DNA from: DATAFT01 sp035544635
GTDB taxonomy: Bacteria; Acidobacteriota; Thermoanaerobaculia; Multivoradales; Multivoraceae
DNA length: 15,624 nt
Direction of reading: 5' to 3'
NCBI GenBank assembly: GCA_035544635.1
Contig: DATKDQ010000140.1
Coordinates: 1 to 15,624, forward strand
A program made the translations under genes and the position numbers. The notes below the pieces were generated by a model, which was not told the origin of the DNA, did no database searches, and saw only the letters and a list, made by a program, of their open reading frames with translations. This document shows positions 7,755 through 14,981 of this stretch, piece by piece (positions within the stretch are counted from its first letter, which is position 1; each line of letters starts with the position of its first letter).

Positions 7755-9779
7755 ATGCCCCGCGCCACCGACCCCCACCGCCGCCACGCCGGCGCCCTGC
7801 CCGGGCTCGCCGCGGCAGCGCTCGCCGTCGCCCTGCTCGCCTGCGGCGGCGAGACCCGGCACCGCGTCCTGGTCCTGGGGCTCGACGGCCTCGACCCGCG
7901 GGTGGTCGATCTCCTCATCTCCGAGGGGCGCCTCCCCCACTTCGCCCGCATGCGCAGCGAGGGCGGCTACGGGCGGCTGCGCAGCCAGCGTCCGCTCCTG
8001 AGCCCGGTGATCTGGACCACGATCGCGACCGGGAAGCCGCCCGAGGAGCACGGAATCGGGCACTTCGTGGCGATCGATCAGACCACCGGCGACGAGGTCC
8101 CCGCCACCTCCGACATGCGTCGCGTGAAGGCGCTCTGGAACATCGCGTCGGAGCGGGAGCGCCGGGTCTCCGTCGTGGGCTGGTGGGCGACCTGGCCGCC
8201 GGAGAAGGTCGACGGCGTGCTGGTGAGCGACCACACCGCCTATCACTTCCTGTTCGAGGAGAGCGCCACCGGCGGGCCGGCGGCGGCGCAGACCAACACC
8301 CATCCGCCGGAGCTGCAGCGAGAGATCGCGCCGCTGGTGCGGCGGCCCGGGGATCTGCGCCACGACGAGGTGACGCGCTTCGTCGACGTCAGCGCGGAGG
8401 ACTTCGCGGCGCCGTTCGACTTCTCCGACGACCTCTCCCACTTCAAGTGGGCGCTGGCCGCGGCGCACACCTACCGCGACATCGGCCTCGAGCTGTGGCG
8501 GCGGGAGCGGCCCGATCTCCAGCTGGTCTACATCGAGGGCGTCGATTCGACCTCGCATCTGTTCGGACACCTGTTCCGCGCCGAGGGGCTGGCCGGCGAG
8601 CTCGCCGAGCAGCAGCGCCGCTACGGCCGCGCCGTCGAGGAGATGTACGTCTTCGCCGACGACCTGGTCGGTACGTTCCTCGACGCCATCGACGGCGACA
8701 CCACGCTCGTGGTCCTCTCCGACCACGGATTCGAGCTCGGCCAGCTCCACGACGACCCCTCCAAGACGCGCGACCTGCGGCGGGTGAGCGAGCGTTTCCA
8801 CACCGAGGAGGGGATCCTCTACCTGTACGGCGCCGGAGTGAAGCCGCGCTCGCGCCTCGACCGGCCGTCGATCCTCGACGTCGCCCCGACCGTGCTCGCG
8901 CTGCTCGGTCTCGAGCCCGCACGCGACATGCCCGGCCGGGTGCTCGCCGAGGCGTTCCACGACGAGCTGGGCGCGACGCGCGTCGCGTCGTACGAGGCGG
9001 GGAGCGGTGCCGGCGCGCCGCGCGTGGGCGCGCGCGACGACGCCGCGGACGAGGCCCGCATCGCGCACCTGCGCAGCCTCGGCTACCTGGGGGGCGCGAG
9101 CGATGCCACCGAGGCCCCCGGGGCCGGCCAGCACCGCTCGCCCCAGGGCGAGCGCAACCTCGCCGCGATCCACTTCGAGGCCGGCCGCTACGACGAGGCG
9201 GGCGCGCTCTATCGCGAGCTGATCGCGCGCGGCCCCGCCGACGCCGCGCTTCACACCAGCCTCGCCGGCGTGCTCGGAGCGCAGGAGCGCTACGCCGAGG
9301 CGGAGGCGGAGCTCGAGCGCGCGCTCCGGCTCGAGCCGCTCAACCCGGAGGCGTTCCACAACCTGGCGGTGATCGCGCAGCGGCGCGGCGAGCGCGATCG
9401 CGCCGTCGAGCTCTACCGCTCGGCTCTGCTCGCCAACCCCGGCTACGAGCCGTCGCGGCGCACGCTGCGCGAGCTCACCGGCTCGGCCGAGCTGCGTCCG
9501 CCGCGCACGCCGGAGGAGAAGCAGGCCGCGGGCATCGCCGAGGCGGCGAGCGCGGCGGCCCGGCGGGGCGGCTATGCGCAGGCGCTCAGCCTCCTCGAGC
9601 AGGCCGAGTCCCTGGCGCCCGACCTGCCGCTCGTCCACCAGTACCGCGCCAACGTCGCCTATCTCATGGGCGACGAGCCGGGCGCGATCGCCGCGCTCGA
9701 GCGCGCGCTCGCGCTCGACCCCGAGAACATCCTCTATCGCGAGAACCTGAGGCGCCTGCGCGAGAAGGAACGTCCCTGA
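7755..9779 (+). CDS. Lipoprotein of the alkaline phosphatase/type I phosphodiesterase superfamily with TPR repeats
   Basis: A 674-residue protein. A lipoprotein signal ends in ALLAC (lipidated Cys30), so it should be anchored in the envelope. The catalytic domain (about 36-400) fits the type I phosphodiesterase/nucleotide pyrophosphatase branch of the AlkP superfamily. VLVLGLDGLD gives metal ligand Asp44; LSPVIWTTIATG (82-93) holds the predicted Ser/Thr nucleophile; EGVDSTSHLFGH gives Asp264 and His268; LSDHG gives Asp323 and His324; RFHTEEG gives His349. All six two-metal ligands are therefore present and it should be active on a phosphoester or related bond. The C-terminal part (about 465-662) has two good TPRs (AIHFEAGRYDEAGALYRELI onward, then FHNLAVIAQRRGERDRAVEL) and another near the end (YRANVAYLMGDEPGAIAALE). 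ATG 7755 is chosen because the lipobox then lies at a normal distance and a promoter abuts it. The stop lies 8 bp from that of a convergent GT-C gene. Substrate unknown. Confidence 0.87.
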   Translation: MPRATDPHRRHAGALPGLAAAALAVALLACGGETRHRVLVLGLDGLDPRVVDLLISEGRLPHFARMRSEGGYGRLRSQRPLLSPVIWTTIATGKPPEEHGIGHFVAIDQTTGDEVPATSDMRRVKALWNIASERERRVSVVGWWATWPPEKVDGVLVSDHTAYHFLFEESATGGPAAAQTNTHPPELQREIAPLVRRPGDLRHDEVTRFVDVSAEDFAAPFDFSDDLSHFKWALAAAHTYRDIGLELWRRERPDLQLVYIEGVDSTSHLFGHLFRAEGLAGELAEQQRRYGRAVEEMYVFADDLVGTFLDAIDGDTTLVVLSDHGFELGQLHDDPSKTRDLRRVSERFHTEEGILYLYGAGVKPRSRLDRPSILDVAPTVLALLGLEPARDMPGRVLAEAFHDELGATRVASYEAGSGAGAPRVGARDDAADEARIAHLRSLGYLGGASDATEAPGAGQHRSPQGERNLAAIHFEAGRYDEAGALYRELIARGPADAALHTSLAGVLGAQERYAEAEAELERALRLEPLNPEAFHNLAVIAQRRGERDRAVELYRSALLANPGYEPSRRTLRELTGSAELRPPRTPEEKQAAGIAEAASAAARRGGYAQALSLLEQAESLAPDLPLVHQYRANVAYLMGDEPGAIAALERALALDPENILYRENLRRLREKERP

Positions 9780-9787
9780 GCACCCGG

Positions 9788-11623
9788 CTAAGAGGACGGG
9801 TCGCGCTGGATGCGGGCAATGAAGTGGCGAACCAGCTCCTGGTCGCGCTCCTCGAGGCGAGCGTGGAGGCTCGCGGCCGGCACCCGGAGGATCCGACCGG
9901 TGCGCGCGGTGTGGATCGCGTAGCGACCCGCCTCCTTCGCCTCGGGGTAGAGCCTCAACAGAAGCGCGTTCATCGCGGGCTCGTCGCAGACGAACACCCG
10001 ATCGCGCGCTCCGGCCGGCGCGATCACCGCGCCGGCGTCGAGCGGGAGAAACGGAGGGTCGCGCTCGAGCGTGAGGAACCGTACGCTGAGCGACTCGTAG
10101 AGGTACGGGCAGAGGACCACGTCGGCGTCACGCGCGAGCCCGCTCAGGTGTGAGACGAAGGCCGGAAGGTCGCGGGTGAAGCCGGCCGCGACGTCGGAGC
10201 GCCCGGCCCACTCGACGAAGTAACCGCGGACCTCGAGGGCTCCCGCCGCCGCGATCGCCGCGGCGAGGAGAGCGACGCCGGCGACGCGTCCCCAGCGGTC
10301 GAACCTGCGTCCGACCGAGCGCGCCGCGGCGTCGAGGCCCAGCGCCGCGATCACGCAGACCGCGGGTAGGGCTCCGATCGCGCGCAGCGCGTGCGGCGCC
10401 GAGTGGGTCAGGGCCGAGGGGAGAAGCGGCACCAGCCACAGCAGGACGAGCCCCGCCGCGAGCGGCCGCGCCGCCAGGTCGTCCCGAGATCCCCCTCGTC
10501 CCTCCTGAGGCGGCAACCGCCCGGCCGCGATCGCGCCGAGGCCGAGCAGAAAAGCCAGTCCGGTCAACGGGTCGAGCATCGACTTGCCTGGGATGTTGTG
10601 GCGAGGCTCCGAGTCGCCGCGCAGGTGGAGCATGAAGGCGACGCGCTGCAGGTTGTCGCGCAGCGAGACCTCCGGGGCGGCGGCGGGCGCGCCGGCTCTC
10701 TCGCCGCCCACGATCGCCGTCCCCCGCACGCGGGCGAGCATGTCGCCGCCGCGCCCGGCGGCATGGGCGAGGAGCGGCGCCAGCGACAGCAGGAAGGCGA
10801 GGGCGGCGAGGGCGGCGAGCGCGCGGGGCGTCCGGCGAGGTGACGCCGGAGCGGCGGCTCCGGTCGCGACGTCTCCCGGCGTCGCTCGCTCGGCACCGCC
10901 CGCGGACGCGGCGGGGGATGGGCGAGCGCGCCGCCCGTGCCTCCGGCGCTCCCACAGCGCGACGCCGAGGACCGGCGCGAGCGCTAGCGGCACCGACCAG
11001 TAGGCGGGATAGGTGTAGAAGCCGGCGCCCAGAATCGCGCCGAACGCCACGGCCGCCCCGGCGGTCCGGCGCCGCAGCAGCGCGGAGAGCGCGAGCACCA
11101 CGAGGCCCACCCACAGCGGAACCAGGATCGCGCGGAAGCCGATGCGACTGAGGGTGAGGTGCCAGCGCGAGAGCGCGAGGAGCGCGGCCGCCAGGAGCCC
11201 GACGCGCGCGCCGAAGAAGCGGCTCGCGGCCCATCCCACGACGGGGATGGTCGCGATCCCGATCAACGCGGAGGTGAGCTTGACCGTCGTGGGCGAGGCG
11301 CCCCAGAGCGCGAACACGCCGGCCATGACGATCATGAAGAGTGGCTCGCGGCCGCCGCTGTCGATGCCCGCCGGGTTCTCGACGAACACCGGGAAGCTCT
11401 CACCCTTCGCGATCCGATAGGCGTCGAGCCCGTAGAGGGCCTGATCGACGAAGAGGCCGGGCGGAACCTCCGCCAGGCGGTGGAGGCGCAAGGCGGCGCC
11501 GGCGAGGACGATCGCCAGCGCGACGGCGGTGCCGAGCGTGCGGCCGGTCGGGCGAAGCCGCCGCCGTCCCCACCGTCGCGCGGCGACGTAGACCCGCGCG
11601 GAGAGCGCGTCGCGATCCCTCAC
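9788..11623 (-). CDS. GT-C glycosyltransferase, family 39/PMT-like (second gene of pair)
   Basis: A 611-residue multi-pass membrane protein resembling bacterial phospholipid carrier-dependent glycosyltransferases. After a basic N-terminus and first helix (about 29-46), the first periplasmic loop reads EVPPGLFVDQALYGLDAYRI (52-71), with Asp60 where the family's catalytic acid lies. GREPLFMIVMAG (91-102) follows, in the place of the HPPL-type motif, then LSRWHLTLSRIGFRAILVPL (151-170). About ten hydrophobic segments are visible. A Pro/Ala/Arg-rich loop (about 227-265) and a soluble C-terminus (about 465-611) complete it. Such enzymes move a sugar from a polyprenyl-phosphate donor to a glycan, lipid or protein outside the inner membrane; the acceptor here is unknown. 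The start is a GTG at 11623 whose last two bases lie in the TGA of the upstream gene (shared bases GTGA), implying translational coupling. The residue after Asp60 is Gln, where DE is usual. The longer open frame to 11962 is rejected. Confidence 0.83.
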   Translation of the reverse strand: MRDRDALSARVYVAARRWGRRRLRPTGRTLGTAVALAIVLAGAALRLHRLAEVPPGLFVDQALYGLDAYRIAKGESFPVFVENPAGIDSGGREPLFMIVMAGVFALWGASPTTVKLTSALIGIATIPVVGWAASRFFGARVGLLAAALLALSRWHLTLSRIGFRAILVPLWVGLVVLALSALLRRRTAGAAVAFGAILGAGFYTYPAYWSVPLALAPVLGVALWERRRHGRRARPSPAASAGGAERATPGDVATGAAAPASPRRTPRALAALAALAFLLSLAPLLAHAAGRGGDMLARVRGTAIVGGERAGAPAAAPEVSLRDNLQRVAFMLHLRGDSEPRHNIPGKSMLDPLTGLAFLLGLGAIAAGRLPPQEGRGGSRDDLAARPLAAGLVLLWLVPLLPSALTHSAPHALRAIGALPAVCVIAALGLDAAARSVGRRFDRWGRVAGVALLAAAIAAAGALEVRGYFVEWAGRSDVAAGFTRDLPAFVSHLSGLARDADVVLCPYLYESLSVRFLTLERDPPFLPLDAGAVIAPAGARDRVFVCDEPAMNALLLRLYPEAKEAGRYAIHTARTGRILRVPAASLHARLEERDQELVRHFIARIQRDPSS

Positions 11624-13734
11624 GGCGTCGAGAGCCCCAGCTCGCGGAAGGTCCGGGCGAGGTTCGCGCGGGCGGCGAGATCGTCGGGCCGCGTCGCCAG
11701 GCAGCGCAGGAGGGCGACCGCGGCCGGACCGAGCTCGCCCGCCGCGCGCTCGAAGGTCCCGTCGAGGCAGTAGGCGCCCGGCGCCGCGAGCGCCGCCGCC
11801 TCGAGCGCGGGCCGCAGCCGATCGACCGCAGCCCGGAGCTCTGCGGCCGGGTCGCCCGCCCACGGCGGGCCGCCGCCGGTCGAGGTCGGTCCGCCGGCCA
11901 CCTCGGCCGAGCGGACGTAGTCGAGAAACGCGGCCTCGGGATCGCCTTCGCGCTCGCGCCACCGCGCGCGGTCGAGGAAGTCGGCCGCCAGGAGCGCGCG
12001 GGCGAGCGGAAAGCGCGGCGAGCGCCCGAGGATCGCCTCGAGCTGATCGATCGAGTCCTCGAACCAGCGCTCCGGCGGCAGATAGACGACGTTCGGGCTG
12101 CCCTCATCGGCGGGATCGATCGAGAAGCGGTACACCAGGAGCGATCCGCCGATCCTCTCGACCGGTCGATAGCGGCGCAGCCACTCGAAGCGCACTCCCG
12201 GCCAGTCGTCGAACAGGGAGTTGCGCTGCAGGTGATGGGCGCCGGCGACGTAGGTCACGCCCGGAGTCGGGCGGGTGACGTCGGCGAGCCCGATGGAACG
12301 GTAGTCGAGCCCGTAAGCCGACGGCGCCAGCGGCTCGAACGCGCTGACCGCGAGCTCGGAGGGGCGGCGCCGTTCGACCCACCGCGCCAGCCGCCAATAG
12401 TCCTGGCCCCATTCGACGTTCGAGTCGTCGAGGTGGTGGATGCCCCCCTCGGCGCCGCCGGCGATGCCGTTGAAGTACGAGATGTAGTGCGGGTGCGCAC
12501 GCAGGGTCCCGGCGGCGAGCCAGACGCAGAGCGCCGCCAGGCCGGCCCGGCCCGGCCACCTCGCCCGTCCCAGGCGCGCGGCCGCCGCCCCGCAGGCGAG
12601 GAACAGGAACGGGTAGGCGGGGAGGACGTGGCGGATGCCGATGTTGGCCGGATTGAACGCGCCCGCGGCATGGAAAGCGGCGAACGGGAGCAGGACGAAG
12701 AGCCAGTCGACGCGGCGCCGCGGTGTCGCGGCGCTGACCGACACGAGCGCCACGGCGAACGCGACCAGGGTGGGCAGTGGCGTCTTCCAGAGCATCGCCA
12801 GCAGGTAGTAGTGGCGGAACCCGGTGGGCGAGTACTCGCCCCAGAGGAAACCTTCCCAGCGCGGGTTGGCGTCGGCGTAGATCCGGGCGAACCCGTCCCG
12901 GTAGTGCAGGAGACCGGCCGGCGCGCCGAACCCGAGGGCGACCACCAGGAGGGCCAGGGCGAAGATCACCCCCAGGCCGGCGGCGGCGCGGCGTGGCGTG
13001 AAGGAGCGGTCGAGAAACCAGGCGCCCGCCGCCAGAACCGCCACCAGCCCCGCCGTCACGACACCGGTGTACTTGGCCAGGAGGGCGAGGCCGAGGCCCA
13101 GGCCGCACCCGACCGCGTACCGCCGGCCGCCGCCGCGCACCATCCGCCACAGGGCATAGAGGGCGAGGACGGTGAAGCAGACGACGGCGACGTCGGTCGT
13201 CACCAGGGCGGCATGGCCCAGGAAGTTCGGCGACAGGGCGTAGAGGAGCAGGACGAAGAGCGCCGGGCCGTACCCCCAGAGCTCCCGCGCCCAGGCGAAG
13301 AGGAGGGCGCCGAGCAGGAGCCCGACCGCCACCATAGGCAGCCGCCCCAAGAGGAGGATCCTCCGCAGCGGCTGGCGATTGCCGATCAGGAACTCCCGGC
13401 CGAAGGTCCACTCGTCCGCCTCCTCCCAACCCGGGGTCGCGGCGACCGGATCCAGGTCGAGGGCGAGCAGCGGCAGCCCGGCGAGCGCCTTGGCGAGCGG
13501 CGGGTGCTGCGGATTCAGCCGGAAGTCGCCGGTGCGCACGTAGGTGTAGCCGGCCGGGAGGTGGGCGACCTCGTCTCCCGTCACCGAGTTGCCGGCGGCG
13601 CTCGAGATCGCCAGCGCGGCGAAGAGGGCGAGGAGGAGGAGGACTGGCAGCGCGAGCAAGAGCCGCGAATCCGGTCGCCAGGCGGGCGCCGCGTCCTCTC
13701 CGGGAGTCTCGGCCATGTCGGAATCCGCGCCCAT
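11620..13734 (-). CDS. GT-C glycosyltransferase, family 39/PMT-like, with helical C-terminal extension (first gene of pair)
   Basis: A 704-residue protein from ATG 13734; the in-frame ATG at 13716 (698 residues) is equally possible, as neither has a clear Shine-Dalgarno. The first helix is about 24-44. The first periplasmic loop has VTGDEVAHLPAGYTYVRTGD (51-70), with the canonical catalytic Asp54-Glu55, then NPQHPPLAKALAGLPLL (74-90), the classical GT39-type NPxHPPL motif. TTDVAVV (179-185), LLAKYTG (218-224) and HPHYISYFNGIAGGAEGG (414-431) plus DDSNVEWGQDYWRL (436-449) are further signatures of this family. About ten membrane helices are expected, then a soluble C-terminal region (about 450-704) rich in helices that resembles degenerate TPRs but shows no clean repeat. 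The predicted reaction is sugar transfer from a lipid-linked donor to an acceptor outside the inner membrane. It is coupled to the downstream GT-C gene by a GTGA overlap and is divergent from the secreted dockerin-like gene. Confidence 0.85.
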   Translation of the reverse strand: MGADSDMAETPGEDAAPAWRPDSRLLLALPVLLLLALFAALAISSAAGNSVTGDEVAHLPAGYTYVRTGDFRLNPQHPPLAKALAGLPLLALDLDPVAATPGWEEADEWTFGREFLIGNRQPLRRILLLGRLPMVAVGLLLGALLFAWARELWGYGPALFVLLLYALSPNFLGHAALVTTDVAVVCFTVLALYALWRMVRGGGRRYAVGCGLGLGLALLAKYTGVVTAGLVAVLAAGAWFLDRSFTPRRAAAGLGVIFALALLVVALGFGAPAGLLHYRDGFARIYADANPRWEGFLWGEYSPTGFRHYYLLAMLWKTPLPTLVAFAVALVSVSAATPRRRVDWLFVLLPFAAFHAAGAFNPANIGIRHVLPAYPFLFLACGAAAARLGRARWPGRAGLAALCVWLAAGTLRAHPHYISYFNGIAGGAEGGIHHLDDSNVEWGQDYWRLARWVERRRPSELAVSAFEPLAPSAYGLDYRSIGLADVTRPTPGVTYVAGAHHLQRNSLFDDWPGVRFEWLRRYRPVERIGGSLLVYRFSIDPADEGSPNVVYLPPERWFEDSIDQLEAILGRSPRFPLARALLAADFLDRARWREREGDPEAAFLDYVRSAEVAGGPTSTGGGPPWAGDPAAELRAAVDRLRPALEAAALAAPGAYCLDGTFERAAGELGPAAVALLRCLATRPDDLAARANLARTFRELGLSTP

Positions 13735-13902
13735 CGTAGCGCGCGGCGGCGGCCCCCCGGCCCGGCAGCGCGCACGCCGCGGCACGCTTGCCGGTGGGAA
13801 GTACCCCGTGTTAGCCTCACCCCTGTTTCTGAGTTGTCGATGTTCCAGGGGGCCACGGCGGGATCGCCGCTGCGTGTCAGAGGAGGGGGTCCTGGGGCCC
13901 TC

Positions 13903-13930
13903 TCGACAAATGCAGACCTTTCTATATAAA
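13903..13930 (+). promoter_or_regulatory. Strong sigma-70-like promoter in an AT-rich island upstream of the secreted dockerin-like gene
   Basis: TCGACA (13903-13908, one mismatch to TTGACA) is separated by 16 bp from TATAAA (13925-13930). An overlapping TAAAAT (13927-13932) gives an 18-bp spacing. The run TCTATATAAAATA at 13921-13933 is the most AT-rich spot noticed in the window. Transcription would start near 13937-13939, leaving only about 8-10 bases before ATG 13947. The 212-bp gap back to the divergent glycosyltransferase gene otherwise holds G- and C-runs with only weak hairpin potential (around 13881-13905). Confidence 0.55.
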
Positions 13931-13946
13931 ATAGGTGTCCGGCTCT

Positions 13947-14948
13947 ATGAGAACGATGGCCACTCCCCCGCGGTCCCGGCTCGGCAGCTCCCGTAGGCGC
14001 CGCTTCGCCGCCGCTGCCTTTCTACTGGCCGCGACGGCGTTCGGGCAGGCGCAGACGCAGTCCGTGACGCCCGGTGTGGGCATGGCCTTCCAGACCAAGA
14101 ACCCCTCGGAGGCGGTCTCGATCACGTTCGTCTACGACAACGACACGACCCCGTCCACGACCGGCATCGGCGTGCGGGTGCACTTCGACTCGAGCCGCCT
14201 GACGTTCGACAGCGCCGTCCCCTTCGACGCTTCGGGAGGTTCGCTCTTCGTCATGGGACCCTCCGAGGTCATGGACGACGTCGCCAACCACGACGGCGAC
14301 CCCAACAACGACACCGACAAGTTCATCCTGCTGGCCTGGGCGCACACCGAGTCGGGGTTCCCGGGCGCGGTGCCGCACAACCTCTTCACGGTGAGCTTCA
14401 CGACCGCCGCCGACTTCTCGATCAGCACCAACGTGAACGTCACCGCCGTGGATACCGCCATCGGCTTCGGCTTCGCGAGCTCCCCCGCGACGGTCGCGCC
14501 GCCAGGAGCGCCGACGCCCACGCCCACCGCGACGCCAATGGGCCCGACACCGACGCCGACGTCCACCCCGACGCCGTCCGGCGATACGGCGATACTGGAC
14601 ATCGACGGCAACGGTCTGGTGCATGGGCTGAGCGACGGCATCGCCATCCTGCGCTGGATGTTCGGGTTCACCGGCAGCGATCTGATCACCGACGTCGTCG
14701 CTCCTCCGCCGAGCTGCACACGGTGCACCGCCGCGGAGGTCGAGGCCTACCTCACGCTGCACAACGCCGCCCTCGACATCGACGGCAACGGCCTGGTGCA
14801 CGGGCTGAGCGACGGCATCGCCATCCTGCGCTGGATGTTCGGGTTCACCGGCAGCGATCTGATCACCGACGTCGTCGCTCCCCCGCCGAGCTGCACACGG
14901 TGCACCGCCGCGGAGGTCGAGGCCTATCTCCAGAGCCTCAGCGAGTGA
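13947..14948 (+). CDS. Secreted protein: cohesin-like domain, Pro/Thr linker, two dockerin-like repeats
   Basis: A 333-residue exported protein. The signal peptide has a very basic n-region with RRRR (16-19), a hydrophobic core AAAAFLLAATAF (21-32) and likely cleavage after AFGQA; the arginines before Phe also allow a Tat reading. The first domain (about 40-185) is a beta-rich, cohesin-like sandwich: TGIGVRVHFDSSRLTFDS (72-89), MGPSEVMDD (103-111), an acidic HDGDPNNDTDKF (115-126) that may bind calcium, FPGAVPHNLF (138-147) and FTTAADF. A Thr/Pro linker (188-211) follows, then two identical 53-residue dockerin-like repeats (217-269 and 276-328), each with DIDGNGLVHGLSDG as an EF-hand-like loop, AILRWMFGFTG and a SCTRC motif. 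AGGTG lies 8 bases before the ATG. An in-frame GTG at 13935 would add four residues. Its paralog follows after an 18-33 bp gap. Role unknown; surface or extracellular protein-protein or glycan contact is inferred. Confidence 0.82.
   Translation: MRTMATPPRSRLGSSRRRRFAAAAFLLAATAFGQAQTQSVTPGVGMAFQTKNPSEAVSITFVYDNDTTPSTTGIGVRVHFDSSRLTFDSAVPFDASGGSLFVMGPSEVMDDVANHDGDPNNDTDKFILLAWAHTESGFPGAVPHNLFTVSFTTAADFSISTNVNVTAVDTAIGFGFASSPATVAPPGAPTPTPTATPMGPTPTPTSTPTPSGDTAILDIDGNGLVHGLSDGIAILRWMFGFTGSDLITDVVAPPPSCTRCTAAEVEAYLTLHNAALDIDGNGLVHGLSDGIAILRWMFGFTGSDLITDVVAPPPSCTRCTAAEVEAYLQSLSE
14595..14753 (+). repeat. Dockerin-like repeat, copy 1
   Basis: A 159-bp unit coding for 53 residues from LDIDGNG to VEAYL. 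It is matched by copy 2 at a period of 177 bp (59 codons). The two differ at only five bases, all at third codon positions and all synonymous (Leu, Gly, His, Pro and Tyr codons), giving 96.9% DNA and 100% protein identity. Confidence 0.95.
14772..14930 (+). repeat. Dockerin-like repeat, copy 2
   Basis: Second copy of the 159-bp unit, separated from copy 1 by 18 bp coding for TLHNAA and followed by six codons (QSLSE and stop). The loop residues Asp, Asp and Asn at positions 1, 3 and 5, the Asp at position 13, and the CxxC motif are all kept. Confidence 0.95.
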
Positions 14949-14970
14949 GACCCGAGATTGCCCTTCATGC

Positions 14971-14975
14971 GAGGT
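14971..14975 (+). promoter_or_regulatory. Shine-Dalgarno favouring the GTG start of the second secreted paralog
   Basis: GAGGT lies six bases before GTG 14982. The competing in-frame ATG at 14967 lies upstream of this site and has no Shine-Dalgarno of its own. The GTG start gives a compact 19-residue signal peptide. Confidence 0.5.
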
Positions 14976-14981
14976 AGAGAC

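Noticed and set aside
7338..9638. 766-codon minus-strand open frame antisense to the AlkP lipoprotein gene
   Set aside because: The plus strand carries a complete lipobox, six metal ligands and TPRs. The antisense translation has no recognisable motif.
11624..11962. N-terminal extension of the second glycosyltransferase
   Set aside because: It lies inside the 3' part of the upstream gene in another frame and lacks any membrane or family motif. The GTG in the GTGA overlap is the natural start.
13881..13905. Possible terminator or riboswitch hairpin in the divergent intergenic region
   Set aside because: Only 5-bp stems (GAGGG/CCCTC or AGAGG/CCTCT) form, with no T run and no known riboswitch core. 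It also lies upstream of the promoter-like island, so it would not be in the transcript.
11341..13929. 862-codon plus-strand open frame antisense to the first glycosyltransferase
   Set aside because: The minus strand shows DE, NPxHPPL and DSNVEWGQD motifs with membrane helices. The plus frame is low-complexity charged sequence.
14595..14930. CRISPR-like or mobile repeat
   Set aside because: There are only two copies, in frame, coding and 159 bp long. This is a protein-domain duplication.
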